Source: Streptomyces sp. MUM 178J (lineage in GTDB: Bacteria > Actinomycetota > Actinomycetes > Streptomycetales > Streptomycetaceae). Taken from it: a stretch of DNA of 10,384 nt. This document shows, in pieces, positions 1 to 5,758 of the stretch (positions within the stretch are counted from its first letter, which is position 1; the number at the start of each line of letters is the position of its first letter). The DNA lies in the NCBI RefSeq assembly GCF_022414575.1, contig NZ_JADWYQ010000088.1, forward strand, positions 1 through 10,384, in the 5' to 3' direction. Both the position numbers and the translations under genes were made by a program. The notes below the pieces were generated by a model, which worked only from the letters and a program-made list of their open reading frames with translations, ran no database searches and was not told the origin of the DNA.

Positions 1-84
1 TCGGACAACTCCAGCGGCAACGGCTTCGGACCAGGCATCGCTCTACCCTATAACCGCAAGCGAACTATCGACTCAGGACACTAG
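1..84 (+). CDS. Possible 3' end of a gene truncated by the window edge
   Basis: A reading frame is open from base 1 to a TAG at 82-84. It encodes 27 residues ending NRKRTIDSGH and begins rich in Gly, Ser and Asn. No start is visible, so if real it is the C-terminal tail of a protein whose gene lies to the left. About two thirds of its third positions are G or C, which is weak for this genome. I recognise no family. It could equally be non-coding sequence next to the decayed transposase, and 27 open codons is not significant by itself. Confidence 0.2.
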   Translation, partial: SDNSSGNGFGPGIALPYNRKRTIDSGH

Positions 85-469
85 CGGCCGGGTTCGGCGT
101 CGGTACCACGACGGCCTACCGCTATGTCACCGAGGCGGTCGAGCTCCTGGCCGCTCTCGCCCCCAGCCTTCACCGACGCGGTGCGGACCGCGTCGGTGAA
201 GGCGTATCTGATCCTGGACGGCACGCTCCTGCCGAAGGGTTACCGAGGGGACGGCGGCACGGTCCGCATGCCGTGCTGGGGACGGTGGGAGACCCTCTCA
301 GCAGGCCAGAAGGCGGTGAACCGGTCCCACGCAATGATCCGGCCTCGTCGAGGAGGCCGTCGCCACCCTCAAGTCCTGGCGGCTCCTCCGCAAACTGCGG
401 TGCTCGACCAACCGGATCATCAGCCTCGTCCAGGCAGTCCTCCCCCTTCATCTGACCAGCTCAGAGTGA
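81..469 (+). pseudogene. Decayed IS5-family-like transposase (DDE superfamily), frameshifted and internally deleted
   Basis: Three frames in succession carry pieces of one transposase. Bases 81 to about 170 read AAGFGVGTTTAYRYVTEAVE, a helix-turn-helix segment. About 172-340 read TDAVRTASVKAYLILDGTLL, then jump directly to KGYRGDGGTVR and GRWETLSAGQKAVNRSH. From 347 the frame shifts again to VEEAVATLKSWRLLRKLRCS and ends with TGA at 467-469. From memory of Streptomyces transposases with this sequence, roughly 55-60 residues are missing between LLP and KGYRG, including the region of the second catalytic Asp. There is thus one indel near 170, an in-frame deletion near 236 and one indel near 343. 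The N-terminal part is absent. It cannot make active enzyme and marks past insertion-element activity. Confidence 0.85.
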
Positions 470-506
470 GGGTGGAAATGGCTCAGGGTGGGAAGCCTGC
501 TGTGAT
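470..506. mobile_element. Possible right terminal end of the decayed insertion element
   Basis: Between the transposase stop and the next gene is a short stretch (GAGGGTGGAAATGGCTCAG at about 469-487). From memory it resembles the terminal sequence downstream of this transposase type in Streptomyces. No matching left end is in the window, so the inverted repeat cannot be confirmed here. Confidence 0.3.
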
Positions 507-2231
507 TCAGCGAGAGGCATACCCGCCCAGGGGTTCGGGCCCGTCCTCAGTGCCGGGTTCGGAGCGTGTCAGCGTGCCTTCGAAGCCGCGATCACCTGAC
601 CAGAGCATTCGGTCGTCGCCATTGAGCCGTACCTCGAAGACGGTTGGGCAGTAGGGGCGTTCGAAGACAGCGGTCTTGGGCCAGAAGGAGGGCGAGGGAA
701 CGGCGAACGTCACACCCCTGTCACGGGGCTGAGTAGGTTTGCCGAGCTGGGCCGTGCAGGTGGCCAGGCTCCCGACGGTGATCTCTCCCGTCAGCGAATC
801 GAGAGTGACCGGCCCCCGACCCGGCCGAGGGGTGATGGTCAGGGAGACGTTGCGCTCCAGGGAACTGTCGGCATTGCGGACGGTGCCCTCCCAGGTGCCC
901 AGCAGCGAAGCCGGGTCGGTGGACGGAGCCGTCTCGGCAGAGGGGGAAGTGGCCGGGGCGGAGGCGTCGGCGGGGACCGTGAAGTCTACGAAGAGCCCCT
1001 TGGCCGTGGCTCCTCTGGTGCCGTGGACCGCGAGCACCGCCGTGCGGCCGTTGACCGTGGCGGCTGAACTGAGCAGCCCCTCCTCGGCGAAGGCCGGGAG
1101 TCGTCGGTAGGACCACTCCACGCCGTCCGCCGACTCCCAGATAGCCGGATGGACCTTGCTCAGGATGTGCACCTTTCCCAGGGCCAGGAAGGAGCCGTCA
1201 GTGTGCACAATACGATTGATCGTCGACGATCCGGATCGGACGGGCCGCTCTACTGGAAGCGAAACCCCGGGAGACCAGTTTCCGCCGCCGTCGGTCGATC
1301 GGGAGACGACCGTCTCGATGGCGTCGGAGGGGGCGCTGCCAGGGGACGGCTCACGGTCGCCCCCCTTCGCTGGCGCCGCCGCCACCAGCGTCTCGCCGTT
1401 CCTGGCGACTCCCAGGGTCATAAAGAGGAGCTGCGGGCTGATCCGGGAGCTCACTTCCTCGACCTCGCCCCGCTTCCCGATGGTCAGGATGCCGGGTCGG
1501 GTCGAAGGCTTCCCGTTCTGGTCCATGGAACCGTCCGAACAGTGGCCGTAGACGACCAGACCGGGCCCGTCCGGGCCAGCACCGTCTCGATAGGAGCAGT
1601 CGTCGGCGCCGTCCAGGGGGAACTCTTGCCACTCCGAACCGTCGGGTGCGAGTCGCCACATGGTGTCGCCGCCCATATGCGAGTAGACGTTGACGCCGTC
1701 GGAATACAGGTCGGGCAGGGTGAACAGGGAGCTGTCATGCGGCGGAACATCGACGGACTGCCAGCTCTTCCCGTCCGTGGAACGCCAGGCGACTGCCCCC
1801 AGCATGCGCGTGATTCCCTCTGTGTTGCTGATCACGCCCACCGCAAAGAACCCGCCGCCCCAACGGTTCAGTCCGGAGACCTCGGCCCAGCGACCCGGGG
1901 ATCGGCTGTGCTCGGCGAGGTCGCCGGTCTGCCAATGCAGGCCATCTGTGGAATACCAGGCGTCCAGATTCATGCCGTTGGCGACCTCGTCGCGGGTGTT
2001 TCCGACGGCCACCATGGTCTGCCCGTCGCTGGTCAGGAACTGCGGGTGGAAGCTGGCTCCCTGGACGGGTACCTCCTCGACCGGGAGGTAGGCCCATTTC
2101 CGCGCTGCGGGCTCCTCATTCCTGCTCAGCCCGTTACACGCGTACAGCGTTGCGGCGAGCACGGCCACGAGAAGCAGCACACCGACACCGACGGCCCGCC
2201 GTGTCCTGAACCTGTTCGGAGTGGCGGTCAT
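507..2231 (-). CDS. Secreted or lipid-anchored Asp-box (BNR-like) beta-propeller protein with a C-terminal barrel-like domain
   Basis: The protein has 574 residues. The N-terminus is basic (RFRTRR, 8-12), followed by a hydrophobic segment at about 14-32 ending LYAC. Cys32 could be a lipidation site, but Tyr at -2 is atypical, so a membrane anchor is equally likely. The outer part has four Asp-box motifs: STDGLHW (94-100), STDGKSW (151-157), STDGGGNW (312-319) and SADGVEW (367-373). These occur in sialidase-like propellers, but no catalytic sialidase residues were recognised and an enzyme role is not claimed. A Ser/Thr/Pro/Ala linker (about 420-442) leads to a domain at about 443-556 that starts LLGTWEGTVRN and ends FEGTLTR. 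It has Cys492 and Cys528 and resembles, from memory, C-terminal domains of some Streptomyces Ser/Thr kinases. The start is an ATG with GGAGG seven bases upstream, overlapping the preceding stop (ATGA). Confidence 0.85.
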   Translation of the reverse strand: MTATPNRFRTRRAVGVGVLLLVAVLAATLYACNGLSRNEEPAARKWAYLPVEEVPVQGASFHPQFLTSDGQTMVAVGNTRDEVANGMNLDAWYSTDGLHWQTGDLAEHSRSPGRWAEVSGLNRWGGGFFAVGVISNTEGITRMLGAVAWRSTDGKSWQSVDVPPHDSSLFTLPDLYSDGVNVYSHMGGDTMWRLAPDGSEWQEFPLDGADDCSYRDGAGPDGPGLVVYGHCSDGSMDQNGKPSTRPGILTIGKRGEVEEVSSRISPQLLFMTLGVARNGETLVAAAPAKGGDREPSPGSAPSDAIETVVSRSTDGGGNWSPGVSLPVERPVRSGSSTINRIVHTDGSFLALGKVHILSKVHPAIWESADGVEWSYRRLPAFAEEGLLSSAATVNGRTAVLAVHGTRGATAKGLFVDFTVPADASAPATSPSAETAPSTDPASLLGTWEGTVRNADSSLERNVSLTITPRPGRGPVTLDSLTGEITVGSLATCTAQLGKPTQPRDRGVTFAVPSPSFWPKTAVFERPYCPTVFEVRLNGDDRMLWSGDRGFEGTLTRSEPGTEDGPEPLGGYASR

Positions 2232-3094
2232 GGCTTTGCCTCCGTCATAGAGCAGGAGCCGTCGGTGACCGATCCCGTCTTGAGGAGTTCCCGGCCGCCG
2301 CCCACGGTTTGGATGTCGTAGACCGGGACGTCCCGGACGCCGCCCACCGAACGGAACGGTCCTTCGCGGTGTGTCTTGCGTTCACCGTTCTCGGTGTAGG
2401 CCACGTCGAGCACCCACTCGTAATAGGCAGTGCAACTGCGTACGCTGAAGCTGGCGTAGAGCGGCTTGTCCTTGGTCACGGCAGTGCCTGTCAGCAAGGA
2501 CCCGCCCGGGGCGTCGAGGCGAAGTTCCTTGCCGTTGACAACGGTCACCATGCGCTTGTGGTCGAGGTCGAACAAGTGTGACTTCACGGTGCCGCCGGCA
2601 CTGCTGCCGCCGCCACAGCCCTTGGTCTTGTAGAGCACCCAGTCGAGGGGGATGTGCTCCTGCTGACTCACGATCCGGGGCTGCGCCGAGTCGATGTGAA
2701 TGGCATCGTCACCGTTGGTGGAGAAAGAGAGCGTCAAGGTGCCGGTTTCCCAGGAGGCAGCCCCCTCGGCCGCAGCAGTGTCGCGTGGGTCGTTCTCGAA
2801 GTCGTCCAGCTCCAACGAGCGAAGCGGTAAGCCGCCGGCGGGCATTGCCACGGCGGCCTCCGTACCGCACCCCTGGGCTTCCGACGGCCATGCCGCACTT
2901 ACAATCAGGCCCCGATCGTCGAACAGGCCGAAGACGAACGACGTGGCGCGCGAAGTGACATCGTCCGCCACCAATAGGAAGACGGCCACCCCCACGCCGG
3001 TGAGGACCCCTGCAGGTCCCAGCCATCGGTCCCGCCATCCGGTCGGTGGATGGTCTCGCCGCGTCGACTGCCTTCTCCGCCGGTATCCGTTCAC
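2228..3094 (-). CDS. Single-pass membrane protein with a cysteine-containing extracytoplasmic domain, function unknown
   Basis: The protein has 288 residues with a GTG start. A GGGGAGGG ribosome-binding site lies about seven bases upstream. A very basic cytoplasmic tail (YRRRRQSTRRDH) precedes one hydrophobic helix at about 28-43. The remaining 240 or so residues should lie outside the membrane and contain four cysteines (76, 160, 221, 281), enough for two disulfides. No family was recognised, and there is no catalytic or nucleotide-binding motif. The stop overlaps the start of the Asp-box gene by four bases (ATGA), so the two products are probably made in linked amounts and may act together at the cell surface. 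The gene looks intact, with a typical membrane-anchor layout and normal codon use. Confidence 0.8.
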   Translation of the reverse strand: MNGYRRRRQSTRRDHPPTGWRDRWLGPAGVLTGVGVAVFLLVADDVTSRATSFVFGLFDDRGLIVSAAWPSEAQGCGTEAAVAMPAGGLPLRSLELDDFENDPRDTAAAEGAASWETGTLTLSFSTNGDDAIHIDSAQPRIVSQQEHIPLDWVLYKTKGCGGGSSAGGTVKSHLFDLDHKRMVTVVNGKELRLDAPGGSLLTGTAVTKDKPLYASFSVRSCTAYYEWVLDVAYTENGERKTHREGPFRSVGGVRDVPVYDIQTVGGGRELLKTGSVTDGSCSMTEAKP

Positions 3095-3160
3095 ACCAAG
3101 CCCTCCCCGCTGGGAACCCCTGACCAGCGCCAGCTGTACATCGCTGTGCGTGACGAAACG

Positions 3161-3192
3161 ATGATAGAAGGTTATGGAGTGATGTGTGTCAC
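3161..3192 (-). promoter_or_regulatory. Weak candidate promoter for the two-gene surface-protein operon
   Basis: On the minus strand GTGACA (3192-3187) and TATCAT (3166-3161) resemble -35 and -10 hexamers. The 20-base spacing is longer than the usual 16-19. The site lies about 70 bases upstream of the GTG at 3094 and overlaps the end of the MFS remnant. An origin further upstream is not excluded. Confidence 0.2.
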
Positions 3193-3486
3193 GGCGACGC
3201 TGGCCCGCAGCAGGGGTGCCGAGTAGCCGGTTGCCGGCAGTGGTCGAGAGATCAGGGGGCCGGTGATCTGCCCGATTCCGCAGCCCGCCGTCAACAGCGC
3301 GACGGCTCGCGGCACTTGGAGATGCTCGCCGAAGGGCAGTGCGAGGGAGGTGATGCCCACGAACGTGCCGCCGAAGGCAGTCGCTGCGACGAGTGCGTTG
3401 ACGCTGCCGAGTCGCCGCGAAAACCCTTCGCGGCCCATGGGCGGCCTCAGCAGGGTGGAAAGCGGGGCGTCTGGCCTCCCGGGCAC
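3172..3486 (-). pseudogene. Fragment of a YbfB/YjiJ-type MFS transporter
   Basis: The 104-codon frame contains about 80 residues, from roughly residue 25, typical of the C-terminal half of this MFS group: ALVAATAFGGTFVGITSLAL, then PRAVALLTAGCGIGQITGPL. Whole proteins of this kind have about 400 residues and twelve helices. Here only about two to three helices remain. The first 24 codons (PGRPDAPLSTLLRPP) do not look like transporter sequence, and the last helix is replaced by VTHITP and a TAA at 3174-3172. Both ends are therefore missing and the fragment cannot transport. It lies downstream of the decayed oxidoreductase on the same strand and may once have been the last gene of that operon. 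The subfamily name is from memory. Confidence 0.7.
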
Positions 3487-3532
3487 GGCTTCGCCTGTGC
3501 AGCGGAGCGCCTGCTCGTTGTCCGGCCGCCCC

Positions 3533-3563
3533 CCCCGCCTCGGGTCTTCGGCGGGGCCGAGGC
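3533..3563 (-). terminator. GC-rich hairpin downstream of the decayed oxidoreductase gene
   Basis: CCCCGCC (3533-3539) pairs with GGCGGGG (3550-3556) across a ten-base loop. An alternative stem pairs GCCTCGG (3537-3543) with CCGAGGC (3557-3563). It lies 22-52 bases past the ancestral stop of the SDR remnant. There is no T-run, as is common for actinobacterial terminators. The function is inferred from position and structure only. Confidence 0.35.
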
Positions 3564-3584
3564 CGCGACGGGCGCCGAGCGGGC

Positions 3585-3918
3585 TCAGTGGCGCGGCGTC
3601 GTCAGTGCGATGACGGCTCCGGCGATGGGGGTGTCGCCGTCGTGAGTTCGACGATCACCCGGTTGCGGGAGGGCTGGTGCAGCACGGCAGCGATGAACGC
3701 GGCGACGTCGTCATGCGGCGAGGCCGACGACTTGGCTGCGAGTTTCCCGACGGAGTCGGCGATCAGGTCGCCGCTGACCGGTTAGCGCCCCGCGGCTCGG
3801 ATGGTGTCGGTCTGGCCGGACTGCGCTGCAGGCCGGCCACCTTGTCGCCGCGGGCAGCGAGCTGCTGGGCGAGCCGGCAGCCGACCGCTCCGGCGGTGCC
3901 GTTCTGGCATACCTTCAT
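3585..3918 (-). pseudogene. Decayed NAD(P)-binding SDR-type oxidoreductase with internal deletion and frameshifts
   Basis: A start with a good ribosome-binding site (GAGGAGAGACC before ATG at 3918) opens MKVCQNGTAGAVGCRLAQQL, a Rossmann-fold beginning. The usual GGTGxxG is degraded to NGTAGAVG. The frame is lost near residue 36; a second frame gives QTDTIRAAGR and a stop, and a third gives VSGDLIADSVGKLAAKS. This runs straight into HDDVAAFIAAVLHQPSRNRV, which in intact relatives lies near the C-terminus. A last one-base loss near 3640 leaves DGDTPIAGAVIALTTPRH in another frame, ending with TGA at 3587-3585. Intact members have about 210-220 residues, so about half of the gene, including the active-site region, is gone. 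It lies 57 bases below the DUF1330 gene and was probably part of the same operon. Confidence 0.8.
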
Positions 3919-3975
3919 GGTCTCTCCTCGGCTTGCCTGTGGAGGAGGGCGCGGGTGGCCGCCGGCCAGGCAGTC

Positions 3976-4281
3976 TCAGGGGCCCTGGGTGTCGTCGACT
4001 CCTTCGACGATGAGGACGCGGTAGTCCGCACCGGCTTGGCTGTGGGGCAGCGCTGCCTGGTGGGCGGGGCTCTGGTGCCATGCCCGCGTGCCCTCGACGC
4101 TCGGGAAGCGATGGATGAGCACACCCTCGAACGGCGTGCTCTCCAGGGTTTCGATCGCTCCGTGTCCGACGACCGGTGTCACCCCGTGGCCTGCCCGGGC
4201 CGCCCGGGCCGAGCTGGCACAAACAGCCAGCTCGGCCGGGTCGGCCACGCGCTCGCGGAGCATGACGACGTAGGCGCTCAC
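3976..4281 (-). CDS. DUF1330 family protein
   Basis: The protein has 101 residues with a GTG start. It matches the DUF1330 pattern (small alpha/beta proteins related to the dimeric ferredoxin-like barrels, usually about 95 residues). The N-terminus reads AYVVMLRERVADPAELAVCA, the middle has GHGAIETLES and VLIHRFPSVEGTRAWHQSPAHQAAL, and the end has YRVLIVEGV. The biochemical role of the family is not established. Its start overlaps the stop of the DJ-1/PfpI gene by four bases (GTGA), so the two are translationally coupled. It should be under the same operator control as that gene. All conserved blocks are present, so it appears functional, unlike the two genes downstream. Confidence 0.85.
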   Translation of the reverse strand: MSAYVVMLRERVADPAELAVCASSARAARAGHGVTPVVGHGAIETLESTPFEGVLIHRFPSVEGTRAWHQSPAHQAALPHSQAGADYRVLIVEGVDDTQGP

Positions 4282-4967
4282 ACTCCGCCCTGGGTGAGCA
4301 GTTCGATCAGGGCGCCGGCTGCGGGAGCCGAGGAGGCCGGGTTCTGCCCGGTGATCAGCAGACCGTCCTCAATGACGTAGGGCTGCCAGTCGTCGGTCTT
4401 GGAGTAGACGCCTCCGAGCCCGGTGAGCTCGTCCTCGACCAGGAAGGGGACGACGTCGGTGAGCTGGACGGCCTCCTCCTCGGTGTTGGCGAAGCCGGTG
4501 ACGTTCTTGCCTCGCACCAGCGGGGTGCCGTCCTCGTTGACGGTGTGCCGCAGCACGCCGGGGGCGTGGCACACCAGTCCGACCGGCTTGCCGGAGCGCA
4601 GGGTCGTTTCGATCAGCCGGGCGGAGACGCTGTCCTCGGCCAGGTCCCACAGCGGGCCGTGGCCGCCGGGGTAGAAGACCGCGTCGAAGTCGTCGGCCGA
4701 GACCGAGTCCAGGCGCACGGTGTTCGCCAGTGCCTTGGTCGCCTCAGGGTCGGCCTCGAAGCGCCGGGTGTCGTCGGTCTGGAATCCGACCTCGTTGCTC
4801 TTGGGGTCCAGCGGCGGCTGCCCGCCCTTGGGTGAGGCGAGCACAAGCTGCGCGCCGGCCTCCTTGAAGCGGTAGTACGGCGCCGCCAGTTCCTCCAGCC
4901 AGAACCCGGTCTTGCGGCCGGTGTCGCCCAGCTCGTCGTGCGAGGTGAGAACAATCAGAACCTTCAT
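4278..4967 (-). CDS. DJ-1/PfpI superfamily protein, Hsp31-like (possible glutathione-independent glyoxalase)
   Basis: The protein has 229 residues, close to the Hsp31-like group. Database names such as 'type 1 glutamine amidotransferase-like' refer to the fold only. The nucleophile elbow GLVCHAPGVLR puts the reactive Cys at 133 next to His134, and TGFWLEELAAPYY puts the conserved acid at Glu26. This matches the Glu/Cys/His set of yeast Hsp31. PGGHGPLWDL (100-109) is the oxyanion-side loop. Members studied elsewhere convert methylglyoxal to lactate without glutathione or act as chaperones; which applies here is not shown. There is no signal peptide, so it should be cytoplasmic. The ATG has AAGGAG six bases upstream. 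A perfect palindrome lies 20-35 bases upstream of the start, which suggests repression by the adjacent TetR protein. Confidence 0.9.
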   Translation of the reverse strand: MKVLIVLTSHDELGDTGRKTGFWLEELAAPYYRFKEAGAQLVLASPKGGQPPLDPKSNEVGFQTDDTRRFEADPEATKALANTVRLDSVSADDFDAVFYPGGHGPLWDLAEDSVSARLIETTLRSGKPVGLVCHAPGVLRHTVNEDGTPLVRGKNVTGFANTEEEAVQLTDVVPFLVEDELTGLGGVYSKTDDWQPYVIEDGLLITGQNPASSAPAAGALIELLTQGGV

Positions 4968-4986
4968 GACATGCTCCTTGGGATTC

Positions 4987-5002
4987 AGTAGACCAGTCTA
5001 CT
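4987..5002. promoter_or_regulatory. Operator O1: perfect palindrome in front of the DJ-1/PfpI gene
   Basis: AGTAGACCAGTCTACT is a perfect inverted repeat (7-base arms, CA centre). It lies 20-35 bases upstream of the ATG at 4967, where a repressor would cover the promoter or transcription start. A closely related sequence lies upstream of the tetR gene. Sharing between a TetR-family gene and its neighbour is the usual pattern of autoregulation plus target control. TAGAC/GTCTA half-sites also fit what I recall of NemR-type operators. Confidence 0.75.
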
Positions 5003-5013
5003 ATTTGAAGTGA

Positions 5014-5057
5014 AGAGGACTCCCATGACCGGGGTGGTCATGGGACACGAGTCCTCT
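5014..5057 (-). terminator. Long hairpin at the tetR stop codon
   Basis: AGAGGACT (5014-5021) pairs with AGTCCTCT (5050-5057), and CCCATGACC (5022-5030) pairs with GGTCATGGG (5036-5044). This leaves a five-base loop and a five-base bulge (5045-5049) on one arm. The stem reaches into the TAG stop of tetR (5058-5056). There is no T-run. It would separate tetR transcription from the DJ-1 operon, which has its own operator just beyond. Confidence 0.6.
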
Positions 5058-5649
5058 ACAGGTGCAGCAGCCTGCGGGTCACCGCTTGCGCGGTGTCGAG
5101 CGGCGTCAGACTGCGATGGATCTTGCACATGACGCTCGCGCCAAGCCACATGTCATACAGGGCCTGTGCGACGTCGTGGGGATCACCGTCGACCGAGAGG
5201 GATCCATCCTCCAGGCCGCTGGCGATGGTGCGCTCGATGCGGTCCACGATGGTGCTCGTGCCTTCTTTCAGGGTCAGACGCATCGACTCCGACAGGTCGG
5301 CGACCTCGGCGCCGAGTTTCACGGCCAGGCACTTGCCCTGGCACTCCTCGACGCTCTGCGTCTCCCGCCACTGCTGCCAGTAGGCCATCAGCCGCTCGGC
5401 CGCCGACTGGCCGGACCGGGCGAGAGTGCCGTCCATGTCCGCGAGGTAGTCCGCGAAGTAGCTCTTCAAGATCGCTTCACCGAAGGCGTCCTTCGAGGCG
5501 AAGTAGTGGTAGAAGGACCCCTTCGGCACGCCGGCCTCCGCGAGCACCTCGTTGATGCCGACGGCGGAGTAGCCCTTGTGGGCCATGATCCGCTGGGCGG
5601 TGTCGAGGATGATCCGACGGGTGTCTGGCTTGCGCGTGGTGACCGGCAT
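5056..5649 (-). CDS. TetR/AcrR-family repressor, NemR-like electrophile or oxidant sensor
   Basis: The protein has 197 residues. The helix-turn-helix lies at about 12-57 (RRIILDTAQRIMAHKGYSAV, then VPKGSFYHYFASKDAFG), which is standard for TetR. The ligand domain aligns from memory with E. coli NemR along its length: GKCLAVKLGAEVADLSESMR against NemR SGCLTVKLSAEVCDLSEDMR, and MWLGASVMCKIHRSLTPLD against LWLGANLQAKISRSFEPLE. Cys107 thus corresponds to NemR Cys106 and Lys176 to NemR Lys175, the pair reported to sense reactive chlorine and electrophiles. Cys103 and Cys175 are additional. It probably binds the palindromes at 4987-5002 and 5669-5686. The start is an ATG without a clear ribosome-binding site, so the mRNA may be weakly translated. 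No symbol is given because orthology was not tested. Confidence 0.88.
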   Translation of the reverse strand: MPVTTRKPDTRRIILDTAQRIMAHKGYSAVGINEVLAEAGVPKGSFYHYFASKDAFGEAILKSYFADYLADMDGTLARSGQSAAERLMAYWQQWRETQSVEECQGKCLAVKLGAEVADLSESMRLTLKEGTSTIVDRIERTIASGLEDGSLSVDGDPHDVAQALYDMWLGASVMCKIHRSLTPLDTAQAVTRRLLHL

Positions 5650-5668
5650 GTATGGACCGTAGCATTAG

Positions 5669-5686
5669 AGTAGACCAGTCGTCTAG
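5669..5686. promoter_or_regulatory. Operator O2: imperfect copy of the palindrome in front of tetR
   Basis: AGTAGACCAGTCGTCTAG shares its first 12 bases with the operator before the DJ-1 gene. It keeps TAGAC and GTCTA half-sites, but with a five-base rather than two-base centre, as if GTC had been duplicated. It lies 20-37 bases upstream of the tetR ATG at 5649, as expected for autorepression. Confidence 0.65.
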
Positions 5687-5721
5687 GGTTGCAGTGGTTG
5701 GAAGGCGACATGCACCGCAGA

Positions 5722-5749
5722 GGGACGCAGGCGCGCTCCGCGACGTCCC
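5722..5749 (-). terminator. Possible weak hairpin downstream of the MMPL gene
   Basis: GGGACG (5722-5727) pairs with CGTCCC (5744-5749), with a possible short inner stem GCG/CGC. It lies 10-37 bases past the transporter's TGA (5761-5759), before the tetR operator. There is no T-run, and the stem is short, so read-through into tetR is possible. Confidence 0.3.
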
Positions 5750-5758
5750 CGGATGCCG

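Noticed and set aside
507..2231. Sialidase enzyme
   Set aside because: Asp-boxes alone are structural. I found no catalytic Arg triad or FRIP motif, so only the repeat architecture is reported.
1149..2321. Plus-strand frame of 390 codons opposite the Asp-box gene
   Set aside because: It is the complement of a gene with signal-anchor, repeated Asp-box motifs and a coupled start. The plus-strand product shows no domain and biased composition.
4278..4967. Glutamine amidotransferase activity for the DJ-1/PfpI protein
   Set aside because: The name is a fold-based label. The Glu26/Cys133/His134 arrangement fits Hsp31-like DJ-1 proteins, and there is no synthase partner domain or neighbour.
5062..5673. 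Plus-strand frame of 203 codons opposite tetR
   Set aside because: The minus-strand frame is a clear TetR-family protein. The opposite frame is rich in Arg, Val and Gly with no family features.
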